Part shown: positions 11,250 to 23,998 of the stretch, piece after piece | Numbering within the stretch: the stretch's first letter is position 1 | Layout of the letters: each line of letters starts with the position of its first letter | From: Vandiemenella viatica | Taxonomy: Eukaryota; Arthropoda; Insecta; Orthoptera; Morabidae | Length of the DNA stretch: 64,000 nt | Direction: 5' to 3' | Assembly: GCA_031002005.1 (NCBI GenBank) | Contig: JARYHS010008074.1 | Coordinates: 346,542,932 to 346,606,931, forward strand | Program-made: the position numbers and the translations under genes | Notes under the pieces: generated by a model | Database searches by the model: none | Seen by the model: the letters and a program-made list of their open reading frames with translations, nothing else | What the model was told of the DNA's origin: nothing

Positions 11250-11806
11250 TGTACTGGTTAATTGTACCTTCTTTATTCTTTAAAATTTAATATTAGTCAA
11301 TTATATTTCAATCTAGTTAATTATAAGTGAAGGAGGGAGATTACTTTGTGTATCACATAAGTAAAAGACATACACATTAACTTGTCATAGATCTATTACA
11401 CTGATTAAGTAAGATTTCAACGACAATCTTTAACATAAACAACTTAAATTACTATCTTAGCTGCAGAGCATAAAGTCTCAGGTCGAGTCAGGATTATTTA
11501 TATATATATAAAATAAATAAAAAAATAAAAAACACACAAAGTAACAATCCATTTAAAATCATACTGTTGCTTGTGCCAGTCTTCAATTCAGTTGCTAAAT
11601 CATTTCAGAACAGTCTTGCATATATCAACAATCTTTGAACGTAGATACTTCAATGAATTAGTTTTGCCGATAGTTTATCCATACTTATCTCTGTAGGTCA
11701 TGTGATGCTCGCCTCCCTCCCCCCCCCCCTCCCCCACCAGAGTACATTCTTTTTCTTTTGCACAAAGATCACACCCATATGGAATGTATCCTAATGGTAC
11801 ATTACA
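11250..11806 (-). repeat. LTR copy 1 (557 bp)
   Basis: It pairs with 12786-13493 over its whole length. It lacks the MITE carried by the other copy and carries a C-rich tract at about 11717-11738. Confidence 0.65.
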
Positions 11807-11821
11807 TAGCCCTCAGTCTTT

Positions 11822-12421
11822 TCAGTTGTCAAGACACGGAGTGGTTTTTGAGACAATTTTTATTTTGAGCTTCTGTAGGGGTTTCACATCTTGTGATTTT
11901 AATGTGAATTTAACTGCACTCACCTTTACCCCATTATCAGTAAGTCTTCTAGCTATCACTTCCAATTGCGTAACAGGGTGGGTGGTGTTTGTTTTGTGTC
12001 TTTCCATAAAATCCCGCATTAACTTCTCAGATACATCCATTTCACCTAATTTATTCCCAACATATTGAAAATGGTTTTTATTCTTTTATTTCTACTGCAT
12101 GAAGATCTTCAGACAAGTTTTTTGCAGCTTCAAATCACAAACTCAAAATTGCTCCTTCCGTATACGTTGTTCTGGCCTCCAACTGATTTTGTTCATTGTG
12201 AATGTGTTTGCAATTTGTTCTTGTTTCCTCGCAGTTGCCTGCCTGCACATCTTCCAATTTAGCATCCATTTGGTCCCAAAATTTAGACATGAATCATTTA
12301 ATTTGGCACTTCTACCATTCTGCGCCTTTTCCAAGCAATCGGTAAATGATCGCATAGATCGAAACCTGCCATTGATGCTTTCCTTCATAGAGGATAATTT
12401 GGAATTAATCTCCATTTTCAC
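11822..12421 (-). other. Interior of LTR element, short unknown frames
   Basis: Two minus-strand frames of 92 and 72 residues (12421-12143, with a charged sequence starting MKMEINSKLSSMKESINGRF, and 12040-11822) lie between the LTRs. They could be a broken gag-like protein, given the charged and probably helical character, but no motif is recognisable. Confidence 0.3.
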
Positions 12422-12785
12422 AGAATTAATCTGAGAACCATGGCGGACATATGTACAGACATTTGCTGTAATAACATGACAATATAATTGTTTAAACTCA
12501 TGAGTATTTCGTCATTGATCATTGAAAGTGTTAATTTTTTTCCCATTAAATTAAAATGATTTAAATTTGATACCCACTGATGTAATTGAAAATTTGTTCT
12601 GACTTTATGCTAAGTTCATATACATATTGTATGTATAATACATAGGCACACACTGCTCTCACTCCTTTAAGCACTACTGAAAAGAATCATAGTGCCAGGA
12701 AAAATATGAAAATTTGATGTTCACTGCAAATATAGTTTTAAATAATTAATTTTTCGTGCTTGACGTTGGTTAGCGCCAAATGAAG

Positions 12786-13493
12786 TGTACCAGTTAATTG
12801 TACCTTCTTTATTCTTTAAAATTTAATATTAGTCAATTATATTTCAATCTAGTTAATTATAAGTGAAGGAGCGAGGTTACTTTGTGTATCACATAAGTAA
12901 AAGACATACACATTAACAAGTCACAGATCTACTATACTGAGTAAGTAAGATTTCAATGACAATCTTTAACATAAACAACTTAAATTACTGTCTTAGATCC
13001 AGAGCAAAAAGTCTGAGGTCAACTCAGGATTATATACAGGGCGAGTTAAAAGTCCTTGGACACCTTCATAAGTTGGAAGAGTGAAGGGAAATGATAATGG
13101 GTTTTTCCTTCACTCTTCCAACTTATAAAGGTGTCCAAGGCCTTTTGACTCACCCTGTATGTATATATAAAAATAAAATAAAAACGCATCTACATACACA
13201 AATGAACAATCCATTTAAAATCATACTGTTTCTTGTGCCAGTCTTCAATTCAGTTGCTAAATCATATCAGAACAGTCTTGCATATATTAACAATCTTCGA
13301 ACGTAGATACTTCAATAAATTAGTCTTGCCGATAATTTATCCATCCTCATCTCTGCAGGTCACATGACGATCGCTCTGTTTCTCCCCTCCCCCCCCCCCC
13401 CCCCTCCAGAGTACACTAAAACAGTTTTATACATTCTTTTCCTTTTGCACAAAGATCACATCCATATTGAATGTATCCTAATGGTACATTACA
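12786..13493 (-). repeat. LTR copy 2 with MITE insertion
   Basis: It matches copy 1 except for the MITE at 13037-13157 and scattered substitutions. The C-rich tract recurs at about 13385-13405. Confidence 0.65.
13037..13157. mobile_element. 121-bp Tc1/mariner-type hairpin MITE
   Basis: The sequence is almost entirely one palindrome. CAGGGCGAGTTAAAAGTCC at the left pairs with the right end, which reads CAGGGTGAGTCAAAAGGCC on the minus strand, and the arms run about 50 bp each. TA flanks both ends (13035-13036 and 13158-13159). It sits only in LTR copy 2, so it arrived after the LTR element did. Confidence 0.85.
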
Positions 13494-14197
13494 ATATGTA
13501 TATATGTAGGTCTTAATATGTGCTTTATTACTAATAATTTTAACAGTTTCCATGTATATGGAACTAATCTTTATAATGATTGTATCACTTGCGATTTTAT
13601 AATCCTTATATCATCTATTGATTATGTATAGATTGTCCAATAGATTTTAAGTTACTGTAAATATCCATCATATAAGAATCAATCTAATTACAACTTGAAA
13701 CCCACACACAAGTTTTACCTTATGTGGGATTCACAATATAGCTTTATATACTCTAAACCATATTAAAATTCTTCGTGAATAAAAGTAATAATAATAAAAA
13801 TTTCTGGCTTCCTAAGGAATTTGGATAATTATTGCTATATCATCCATAAAAGCAAGGAATTTATTGTGAATCCATTTATCCTTAGTTCCCATACATATTC
13901 TAGGTATTTATTTAATGCATATGTTAACAGTTATGTCTTGTCCCAGGTTAAACAGGGAGAGGGGTGATAAATAATTCCCTTATATTACACTAAACTTAAT
14001 TTCAAAAGATTATCTTTTATTATATACTATTGGTTTTTTATTTCATTTTTATTCCAACATTCTTAGTTTCATTTCTCCTCTTAGCACTGATATTCTTATC
14101 ATTTCTATAATTTCATTTCAGATTTCTATTTGTCAGGTAACATAAAATTTTGTTACTATATAACCAAATTTGTTCATAGAGCAGCAAGTTCATTTAA
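13494..14197. other. No recognisable gene
   Basis: AT-rich spacer. No paired repeats or open frames worth calling. Confidence 0.45.
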
Positions 14198-15360
14198 ATA
14201 CCATGTCAACACGGATTTCGGAAGAAGAGATCGTGTGAAACACAATTGGCCCTATTTTCCCACGACATAATGAAAGTTATTGATGCAGGTTCGCAAGTTG
14301 ATGCTGTTTTTTTGGATTTTCAGAAAGCTTTTGATTTTGTGCCACACAACCGACTCTTAGCGAAGATTCGAGCTTACGGTATTTTGCCTCAGATTTGCGA
14401 GTGGATACGTGATTTTCTAACTGGTCGATCACAGTATGTCATTGTTGACAGGGAAGCCTCTTCTAAGAAAAATGTTACTTCGGGCGTTCCTCAAGGAAGT
14501 GTAATAGGTCCACTTCTTTTCTTAATATTTATAAACGATCTAGGTGACAACGTCAAATGCTAGTTGCGATTGTTTGCCGATGATGCGGTTATCTATAGGG
14601 AAATAAGGTGCTCCGATGATTGCTTAGAAATTCAGCGTGATTTGGATGCTATTTTCGATTGGTGCCGTAAATGGCAGCTTACACTTAATTGCAAAAAGTG
14701 CAAGGCATTGCGGATAAGTAACAAGAAGAATCAGTTTGTTCACGAGTACAAAATAAACAATTCACCTGTTGACACGGTTGATTCCGTGAAGTATCTGGGG
14801 GTGATAGTACAAAGCAACATGAAATGGGACATGCACATAACTTCCATCGTAGGCAAGGCAAATTCTAAATTACGATTCATATGTTGTATTTTGAGGAATT
14901 GTAATGCTCAAACAAAGGAGATAGCATATAAAACACTAGTGCGTCCGCATCTGGATTACTGTTGTGGGGTTTGGGATCCGTATCACAAGGTTCTGATTGA
15001 CTTAGTTGAGAGGGTGCAGAGGAGAGCCGCTAGATTTGTGACTTGTTGTTACAGCCCTTATGAAAGCGTCACAGAATTGATACATAGATTGGGCTGGGAT
15101 AGTTTGGAAGACAAACGATGTAGCTTGCGTTCGAATTTATTGGAGAATATGCGAAAAATTTAAATTTCAAGTGCAATGAAATACTTCTTCCGCCAACCTA
15201 TTTAGGTCGCAATGACCGGAGGGATAAGATTAGAGAAATAAGATGCCGTACTGATACTTAATTGGAATGGGTGGGTATAGGATTGGTGCTTAGCACCCTC
15301 TGCCACCCACAATGTTTGTGATTTGCAGAGTATGAATGTAGATGTGGATGTAGATAAATA
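14198..15360 (+). pseudogene. CR1-like LINE reverse transcriptase, 5'-truncated, one stop
   Basis: The frame is readable from 14198 (QHGFRKKRSCETQLALF) to 15163 with a single TAG at 14561-14563 directly before LRLFADDAVIY. Reverse-transcriptase blocks in order are VFLDFQKAFDFVPHNRLL (finger/palm), SGVPQGSVIGPLLFLIFIND, FADDAVIY (catalytic Asp pair), LTLNCKKCKALRIS, VKYLGVIVQ and the thumb LVRPHLDYCCGVWDPY. The 3' tail ends near 15355 in short 'gaatgtagatgtgg' repeats, typical of CR1/L2-group LINEs. Endonuclease and ORF1 are missing, as expected of 5' truncation. It is the same family as the minus-strand LINE at 16.4-20.5 kb. Confidence 0.88.
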
Positions 15361-16400
15361 GCATTGCAGATTAGGTTTAAAGTCATTTGCTTACATAATT
15401 CAAGTTGTATTTCAGAGTAAATAAGTGTGTAGAATCAGAATGTAGGAGTAATGTACCTGGTATATTAGATTCAGACCATTCCATAAAAGGAAATGGTATC
15501 TTTATTTATGGAACTATTTTGGACTATAAATAGTAGAATCAAGTTAGTAACCTTACAGGTATGAGGTTTTCTGAAGAGCTATAAAACTTTAAAAATTGGA
15601 ATCAGCACAAATATGACGTTAAAATGAAAAAATAGTCAAAATTAGAAAGGAATTAATTCAAAGAAGACATAATATTTAAATTAAAGAATTTTTTCTAGAC
15701 ATAAAAATGTTATGGTTTTTGATTTGATGGTTAGACAGATATCCAGAAATGAAATGACTACAATTCATGTCAAGATGGCGGTTACTGCCAGAAGTTTTGA
15801 AAGAATTCAAAATATTGAGGGGAAAGAATTAAATTGCAAAACGAAAGAAAAGATATTTTTAAACTGTTATTACAGTTACATAGTAATGATTTCTTATAGA
15901 AAATGGGATGTAGAATCATTTAAAACATGTCTGAAAGCTGTAAGTTACATTTTCTAAAAGATATCCATTTTCAAAATTAAAATTTGTATGATAATTTTGG
16001 TTAAACCTGTTAGAGAACAGTAAACAAGTGGGTCTTATTATCAAATGAAAGAGCGAAAAATCAGAAGCAAGTTAAAAGTCATTTCAGCTTCGTAGCTTTA
16101 AAACTTTCAGAGTTAGAAGCATTTTTTTATAATTGGACAGAAAATAATTTTTAGGGCTAAAATATGATTGCTAAAAAGCTTTTATCAGGATTGAAATTAA
16201 GATTTACATATCTACTGTAAAATTTTCACATCGATAGGAATTTTTTGAGAGACTAAAGATTTGAGTATGTGTCAATAAGACGGGAAAGGATACATTTTTT
16301 TGTACTTCGGAGAATTACGTTGCCTGAGACCACAGAGGAATATATGTTCCCATAGATAACTTACTTGTAGGAGGATCACGGACTAGCTGCTGGAGTCATT
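15361..16400. other. No recognisable gene
   Basis: AT-rich. An open frame at 15712-15957 has no family resemblance, and no splice or repeat evidence supports it. Confidence 0.4.
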
Positions 16401-16439
16401 GGAAATCACTTGAGCTGAATGCACGTGGGTCGTGGTAGT

Positions 16440-18840
16440 GGTAGACAGGTCAGCTGGGCTCTCCTCTGTACTTTCTCTAACATTTCAATCAATCCCTCGT
16501 GATATGGATCCGAAATTCCATAACAGTATTCCAAATGTGGATGCACTAGTGTTTTGTATGCTATTTCCTTTGTATAAGCATTACAACTTCTAAAAATATG
16601 ACCTATAAATCAAAGTTTAGAATTAGCTTTGTCTATAACGGAAGTTATGTTCAAGTCCCATTCATGTTGCTTTGTACTGTAACACCTAGATACTTCAGGG
16701 AATCAACCATGTAAACAACTGAATTGTTAACTTTGTACTTGTGAGCAAACGGAGTATTTTTATTACTTATTTGCATTATTACCTTGCACTTTTTGCTGTT
16801 AAGTGAAAGCTGCCATTTACAGTACCATTCCGAAATAACATCCAGATCATGCTGAATTTCTAAGCAATCCTCAGAGCACCTCACTTCTCTATAAATAAGT
16901 GCATCATCAGCAAAAAGTCACATCCTGCAATTAATGTTGTCACCAAGAAGGTTTATAAGCTTAGAAGAGGCTTCCCCGTCAACAACGACACACTGATCAA
17001 CCAGTTAGAAATTCGCATATCCATTCGCAAATCTGATCAAATATACCGTACGCTCAGATCTTCGCTGAAAGTTGGTTGTGTGGTACAGAGTCAAAAGCTT
17101 TCTGAAAATCCACGAAAATAGCATCAACTTGTGATCCAACATCAATGACTTTCATTACGTCATGCAAAAATAGAGCCAGTTTCGTTTCACACGATCGGTT
17201 TTTCCGAATTCCGTGTTGGTTTGCTATAAGTAACTCATTTTCATCTAGAAACTTCATAATGTTAGAGCATATGACATGCTCCAGAATTCTACTGCAAACA
17301 GATGTTAGAGAAATGGGTCAAATATTCCCAGGATCCCTCCAGTCTTCTTTCTTGAAAACGGGTATCACCTGCACTATTTTCTAGTCAGAAGGTACTTTTT
17401 TTTCTTCTAAAGATTTACAAAATATATATGACAGAAATGGTTCTATTTCTTCCGCGTATTCTGAAAATACTCTTACTGATATACCATCGGGAGCCGACAC
17501 ATTCCTCCACTACAGGAGCTTTAATTGCTTTATGATACCTACACTATCAATTTGTACTGGAGCCATCCCAAATTCTACACTCTGTGGAAAAATAGGAATG
17601 TTTTCCACGTATTCGTCAGTGAATTTTTTTAAAATTCGGTGTTAAATACGGCTGTCATCAACTTCCCAACTGTCTTGTAGTAGAACTGGCATATTGTTGT
17701 CACAACCACTTACATTTTTTACATATGAACAAAATTTCTTTGGATTTTCGATGAGGTTCTTGAAAAGTGAGTTGCATCGAAAGTCAGTAAAGGTCTCGCG
17801 CATCGCATTCTTGTCATGGCCTCTTGTCTCAGCTAACTTTTCTAAATCACTAGTATACATCATTCTTCTTGAGAGTGCTTGTATCTTCCTTTGCTTTTTA
17901 AGTAACCTTTTAACTTCACGTGTATACCATAGTGTATCATTCCCATTCCTGATTGTCCTTTTTGGTATATGTAAGTCCATACCTTACCTGTCTATATTCA
18001 TGAATCAAAGCCACATCTCTTCAACTGAGCCTCTTCCTTCTATAAAGGTAATGTAATTATCTCACAAAAAAGGTCTTAAACTCTCCTGCGTTTTCAAACC
18101 TTTTTTCTTTTTGCACGTGGCTGTTAATTTTACTGTAGCAATTACAGCTTTATGATCACTTATTCCTGTGGTGGTAGAAATGTCCGTGAATAATTCAGCC
18201 CTATTCATAACGAGAATATCTAAAATGTTTTCGTTATTGTTGTGACACCACGTTTGTTCAGTGACGAGCTGCTCAAGATTAAGATCTCAGAAAAGGTCAA
18301 GAATAATCTCACAGGATGTTTTATCCTTGCCACCAATAACGTGGGTGTAATTAGTCCAGTCAATATACAAAAAGTTGAAGTCACCTACTAGTATTATTCC
18401 ATGATCCAGAAATTGACGAGCTATATTATTTACATTAGTTCTTAAGGCCTCAGCAACAGCTACATCTTCATCTGGTGGATGATAGAAAGACCCTATTACA
18501 AGTTTTGTCCTAGCTACTTTTAGTCTGATCTATAGGATTTCACAGACCGTATCGATATTTATTTCGTTACACGACAGGTGTTTACTAACAGCTATTAATA
18601 AACAACCTCCTTTAGAATGCAACCTATCCTTACAGAAAACATTCATGCTATTGTTAAAAATTTCTGCTGAATTTGTATCCAGTTTTAACTAACTTTCAGT
18701 ACCTAATACAATATCTGCTTCTGTGCTACTAATAATACTTTCAAGCTCAGGCTGCTTATTACAAACACTTCTACAGTTAATAAAGAGTACTTTTAATGGT
18801 TGAGATTGATTTACGCTACTCCTAACATATGGTGCCGAAT
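16440..18840 (-). pseudogene. LINE ORF2: endonuclease plus reverse transcriptase
   Basis: The endonuclease section (about 18840-18080) includes a relic like LVGDFNF with IDWTNYTHVI, then ENILDILVMNRAELF and a GISDHKAVIATV motif. These are apurinic-type LINE endonuclease signatures. The linker frame 17980-17642 contains KRTIRNGNDTLWYTREVKRL. The RT has NQHGIRKNRSCETKLALF and AIFVDFQKAFDSVPHN at 17257-17054. After a deletion around the GVPQGS block, it has LSLNSKKCKVIMQIS and LKYLGVTVQSNM at 16884-16651. The catalytic FADD segment (about 16910) is frameshifted. Confidence 0.8.
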
Positions 18841-19080
18841 TTAATTGGGCTGCCCGTAACTGTAATCACAGTTTCTGGTCTTTCTCCCTCAGCTTAAAAT
18901 ATCCCCCAATACACTCCACACAGCCCCTGCCACCTGTGTAGCCAATTCACGTGTGTAGTGCACATCTGATCTATCCAAGGGAACCCTACACGACTCAACC
19001 CCAGCATGAAGATCTAGGAATCTGCATCCATGATTATCACAGAAATACTGCAGTCTCTGGTTCAGACCCTCGACTCGACT

Positions 19081-19797
19081 CTAAACCAGAGGTCCACAGT
19101 CAGTTCTATCGACAATGCTGCAGATAGATAACTCAGCTGAAATCTTGCGGTCTTCAACCACAGAGCTCACCCTATGAGCAAGCCGCCGGAAGGAAGAGAG
19201 GATACCCTCCGACTCAAGGTGGCAAGCATCATTGGTGCCAACATGAGTGACAATCTGCAGCTGGTTACATCTCATCTGTACAATGGCATCCGCGATGGCC
19301 TGTTCCACATCTTGGATCAAACCTCCCAGAATGCACAATAAATGGACATTGCACTTCATCCCCGACCTATTCGCCATTTCCCTAAGGGGCTCAATGAACT
19401 GCCTAACGTTGGAGCTACCTACCACCTGAATCCCCTTCTGTAGTCGCTCAGACATAGCGGGCGGAGGGGCTGGCATCTCGCAGAATGACGATTGTGGAAC
19501 TGAATCAGACCCAGACAACACATCAAACCTATTGGACAGTAGTACAAGCTTGCCCTCCTGGGATTCAGACTTGTATGACTGCCCCCGCATGCTGCGTCAA
19601 CATCCCGAAACCATACACCAGACACCGTCAGGTGACTGCCGCATAGATTCCAAAGTCTCAGCCTGGACTGCAGGTACGATGTTTGGTAGGGGAGAACCTG
19701 TGAGAACTCTAGCTATATCAGCTTCCAGCCTTGTAACTTTCATAAGCAAAGCTGCAAGCTGAGAGCGAAGATCAGCCACCTCAGCCTGCGCCTGCAC
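19081..19797 (-). pseudogene. LINE ORF1 with esterase-like (SGNH) domain, one stop
   Basis: The two open pieces (19797-19597 and 19590-19081) are in the same frame, separated by one TGA at 19599-19597. The N-terminus (AEVADLRSQLAALLMKVTRL) is heptad-like, probably a coiled coil. The C-terminal half has VVGSSNVRQF and HVGTNDACHLES, which resemble the Ser and GTND blocks of SGNH hydrolases found in CR1-group ORF1 proteins. The family role is RNA binding or chaperoning during retrotransposition. Its enzymatic role is uncertain. With a single stop it is better preserved than the downstream pol. Confidence 0.72.
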
Positions 19798-20145
19798 ACA
19801 GCAATCAACAGTCCCTACACATATTACTTTGAAAACAAAAACTACAGAGAGGATGAAAAGTGAACTAACCGAGTGATCTAAATAAACTGTACAGTCTTAC
19901 TAACAACCACTAGTCATGACTTAAATAAAAACTAACTGTGGAGATAAATTTAGACCAGATGACAGATATTGCACTAAGTAGTTAATAGCACATACTAGTA
20001 AACAGTGTCAGCCAAGCACTGTAATAAATAAAAGACGAATAAGCTATATATATACCTTCCTACACAAAAAACTAAAGGTGATCACGATTAATTTTTGCTG
20101 CTGATATTCCAATGCAATTAAAACGAAAGCTATCACAACACTTTA

Positions 20146-20495
20146 AACTATGTAAACAGAAATGGCGGCACTCATCATGATGGTTGCTCGAGATCAACTA
20201 GCTGCTGCTCCACAATGACAGAAGATATTCAAAGATAAAAACTAACTACAGCACTTTAAATAAAATACACTGAAATGGCGGCACTTGACTCAACTAGCTG
20301 CTGCTCTGTAACGACAGAAAATATTCAAAGATAAATTCTAACTACAACACTTTAAATTAAATACACAGAAATGACGGCACTTGACGGTTGCTGGAGATCA
20401 ACTAGCTGCTGCTCTGCAATGACAGAAAATATTAAAAGATAAAATCTAACTACAATACTTTAAATTAAATACACAGAAATGACGGCACTCAGTGT
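20146..20495. repeat. Tandem ~96-113-bp repeats at LINE 5' end
   Basis: Copies begin 'aaatg(g/a)cggcact' at about 20160, 20273, 20369 and 20477. They share 'caactagctgctgctc', 'tgacagaa(a/g)atattcaaagataaa' and 'actttaaa'. Spacing varies (113, 96, 108). They lie upstream of ORF1 in LINE orientation, the position of promoter monomers in some LINEs. Confidence 0.75.
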
Positions 20496-20500
20496 GCCAT

Positions 20501-21959
20501 CTTTGAAATTTTGTTCCTCATGTGACTATAATTCAGTCAGGAGGTTCATGAGGGTTGGTCTAGTTTGAATTGCTTATCACTAACTGCACTCAATTTATTT
20601 TGGTGATGATTTCTGATGCCTAAAAGGTTGTTCGATCTTCTAAAATTCTTTTCAAGAATATAGTGATGTTTTGAACATTAAATTAGAAGCAGTGACTTTT
20701 ATTGATGAACCTACCTTTCCATTATTGAGGTTATTCAATATGGTGGTGACCGCATACTGTAGGAAAATCCAATTATCCAAGGCGCACAACATGGTCACAG
20801 TTGAGCCGAAGTGTTATGTTTACACCCCATGATGAGCTTTGCGCCTTACAAATTCCATGACAAAATTCCCATTTAATTTGCATATCTGCATTGATGTTTT
20901 TTATTAGATATTTACCAAATTTTATTGTTGTTTCCAGCCACTTATTTTCTTCCCACTCTGTTTAACTTCAGATGTTCCTAAAAATATGATTTGTACTTCC
21001 AAGAGTCTCAAGTTCTTTGAATGGTACGAATATGCTGATAATCCTGTGTTCATGATCTTGTGATACAGGATACATGATCATTCTAATGGATGATAAAGTA
21101 CTCATGGTTTTGAAGCCAGATGGTGTTCAAAAAACACATTGTTTCAACAACATGCAATGATATTATGTATACCTCCATTGGGACAATTATGCAAAAGACA
21201 CTTTAATTGCAGTGAAAAACATGAACTCTTACTTATTTTTGTATTTCACCAATATTCATCCAGGCATAAATGTCAATATGTATTTGTTACAGTGAATATA
21301 ATAATCCAATAACTACTGTAGTTTCCATAAATGAAGTAAATAAATCACTTATTTCAACATAGAAATGTAATCAAGGCTCACATAAACTTAAATAAAGCTG
21401 CACATCTTTGAGGTTTTTGTATTTGTTCCATAAACATTTCATCATTCTACCTCAACTATCATGTTTAGCAGGAATATGATTTAAAAATCTCAAATAAATC
21501 TTCATCATAAATGAAGTGCTTTATCATAACACTAACAGTTGTCCACACATTCACATGAACTGTTAGAGTACATACCATCCTCTTAAACCTAAATGATCAA
21601 GAACATTATGAAACACTGCTTCTGTAGTTCTTTGAACAAAACTTCTTTTTCAGTGTTCTTCAAAGCTATTTTTTTCCTGCAGTTGCTTAGTTAATTAGTT
21701 GTTGATATGTAACACCAATGGAACTATTTTTTATTTTGTTTGTCACACACATTTCACATCTCACTAAAGCTTCTTTAGTGATGAAAGATAGTGCACTTTT
21801 TACAATCACTAGCTTGCAAAATTGTGACTAACGCATCTTAAGAAGAACAGTCATCACCACTGCACAGAAATTGTTCATATTCTTATGATGCATTGTGCAG
21901 GAACTGACCTGTTCAGTCTGTGGTGATTTCATAGGTTCCTCATAAAATTTTGGCCCCTG
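20501..21959. other. No recognisable gene
   Basis: AT-rich with no coding or terminal-repeat signals identified. Confidence 0.4.
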
Positions 21960-22290
21960 CTCTGTTCCAACAGCTGATACTCAGTGCCTTGGAATTGTTA
22001 TGTAGATTGGGTTGGGATTGTCAGGCAGACTTACAATGTATGTTTCATTTAAATTTCCCACAAACATTGACAACATCTTTCATTTATGAGTGCAGTGAAA
22101 TACTTCATCCACCAAACTATTTAGGTCACAATGAAGGAGAGTTAAGACTGGAGAAATTAGGTGCCATACTGATGCTTATGTGATTTCTTTCTTCCCACCT
22201 GCTATTCAGGATTGGAAATTGCAAGTTAGTTTTAGTGCAATGCACCCTCTTCCATTCACATCTTTGTATAGATGTATATGCAGTAATATT
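21960..22290 (+). pseudogene. LINE 3'-end fragment (CR1-like family)
   Basis: It aligns by eye with 15065-15260 of the plus-strand LINE. Shared blocks are 'agattgggttgggat', 'cagtgaaatacttcatccaccaaactatttaggtc' (in parts) and 'gtgccatactgatgctta'. It is a decayed C-terminal RT tail plus 3' UTR. Confidence 0.65.
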
Positions 22291-22384
22291 GCTGGATTTC
22301 ATGCTGCCATCATTACTCGACATCTGCTGCAGCCACCAAAACTGTCAATCATGAGGGCAGCCTCACAGCACTGAGTATGATGCC

Positions 22385-22705
22385 ATCCACCATGTTGATG
22401 CTCTAAACAGATTAAGAACTGAAGTGTCCCGATGTAAATATAATATTAAAAAATGGGGGTACACTAATGACAACAATCTATGTGAATATGGTGAGCTTCA
22501 GAACCCACAACATCTTCTGATATGCAGGAATCTCCCTGAAACCTGCAATATCGACGACCTTTACAGGGCAAACGAGAAGGCCATCAAGATTGCGGAATTC
22601 TGGTCACATTCTATATAATTGTGTTTATAGTTTAATATTAATTAATTAATGTTATTTGTTTTTTCAACTTGTTATGTCCTGGACATGAGAAATAAATAAA
22701 TAAAC
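22385..22705 (+). pseudogene. LINE ORF2 C-terminus with zinc knuckle and AAAT tail
   Basis: The open frame at 22424-22618 has LNRLRTEVSRCKYNIKKWG then CEYGELQNPQHLLICRN, a Cys/His knuckle (CEYGE...HLLIC) of the kind found at the C-terminus of jockey/R1-type LINEs. The copy ends at a stop and then an AATAAATAAATAAA tail at about 22690-22703. This is the normal 3' end of a 5'-truncated LINE. It is a different family from the CR1-like copies. Confidence 0.72.
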
Positions 22706-23996
22706 CATGTTGATTTCACATCCATGATGTTTTCCTAAGATGCAAGAGCCTTCATCTGCATTCTTTCATTCCCTCAATTAGGGGCAACAGAAGTGGATGC
22801 TGATTGACTTTTTGCATATCAAGAATGCCTCATCAGCCTACATATTTTGTGCTAGGCACTCCCTTCTCTCTATTCTTAGTTAGGTACCAGCTATGCTGCT
22901 TGTCTGTCACTGTACAGAAGGCCAGTTTTGGCTAGTTCTTTTGACTGAAACAGCATATGCAGTATTTGTGCCTCAACATTGTTTATAAATGAAGTTATCT
23001 GTCATTTCACTGTTGTCTTTCCAGCCGCCACAGCCATCATTCTGCTCTTTCCTATTATTTTTGTATTTAAATTTATTTAGTAAAAATATTTATTAATATT
23101 CACTATTTATTCATCTTTTAATTTCAACCGTTTACCATCTACAGTTTATTAAAATTGGTGCATTTTTGTCAAGCAGTTTTAAGTGGGAGTAGTTACTTTT
23201 AATTTTCTGGCTTGGATGAAGAAATGTTATCATTGCTCTAATGTGGTTCTAGTCAAATGCATTCAGTCTTGAAGAGCAACAAGAAAGACAGAGAGAAATT
23301 TTAACTTACTGTGACATTTTATGAAGAGAAGTCTTGCATTAGTGTTGCTTCCATCATGGCTTCCTGACTGTGACACATTACTTCACTGAGCCACCAACAA
23401 AATTTACCCAAACATATCATAGAAACGAGGAATTGGAACTGAGATCATTTTGTTCTTTTTAAAGTTCATGTGGAAGATCGAATAATGGTATAACATGGAT
23501 AGAAAGTACTGCTAACCCTAAAATCTTGACTTCAAATGAGTCACTTCAAATTCTTTGGCCTCTAGAGGAACCTCCGTAAACCCCAAGAATACTGCGTGAG
23601 TTACCTTTCCCAAGGGTGCTCATTTGTTATTCAAAGGATGGCTGATAAAGAGCCTTGATACATCACCGGAATATTGTGCTACCTGTGAGATGACTGATTG
23701 CTACAGCTTAGTCCTTTGCCTTCCAGTGGTTGTCACTCTATTGCCCTCTTAAGCTATGTATAGCTTATTTATTTTTCTTTGTTACCTACCATGCTCTTTC
23801 ATTTTCCCTCTTATCACATGATTAAACTATTTTGAATTTAATTTACAATCAATCATTTCTTACCTTTTTTTTTTGTACTTTTAGAATATTATTATCCATT
23901 AAACTAGACATAATATTAAACAATCTATACTGATCTTGTTGCATCATTGTCTATGCTTCTGCTCTTTAGATTAAGATGCTTTGAATAATTTTATAG
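22706..23996. other. No recognisable gene
   Basis: No supported feature in this AT-rich stretch. Confidence 0.4.
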
Positions 23997-23998
23997 TA

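Larger units (their letters stand above)
11250..13493 (-). mobile_element. Non-autonomous LTR retroelement
   Basis: Direct repeats at 11250-11806 and 12786-13493 start TGTAC and end ATTACA. The second copy is longer because of a 121-bp MITE. On the minus strand the sequence after the 12786 LTR contains TGGCGCTAACCAACG (about 12765-12779), which looks like a tRNA primer-binding site. A purine-leaning stretch (GAAAAGACTGAGGG) precedes the other LTR, so transcription would run minus. The interior is only about 980 bp with two short minus-strand frames (12421-12143 and 12040-11822) of unknown relation. No reverse transcriptase is present. No clean target duplication was seen, so boundaries are approximate. 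Confidence 0.65.
16400..20500 (-). mobile_element. CR1-like LINE, nearly full length
   Basis: Reading on the minus strand, the parts in order are tandem 5' repeats (about 20500-20150), ORF1 with coiled coil and esterase-like domain (19797-19081), an endonuclease region (about 18800-18000), the linker (17980-17642), reverse transcriptase palm (17257-17054 and 16884-16651) and thumb (to about 16440). Many stops and frameshifts mean the pol is dead. The 3' tail and target duplication were not identified. It lies tail-to-tail with the plus-strand copy at 14.2-15.36 kb. Confidence 0.82.

Noticed and set aside
15712..15957. 81-residue plus-strand frame
   Set aside because: No resemblance to any family, and no splice or promoter evidence; length is expected by chance.
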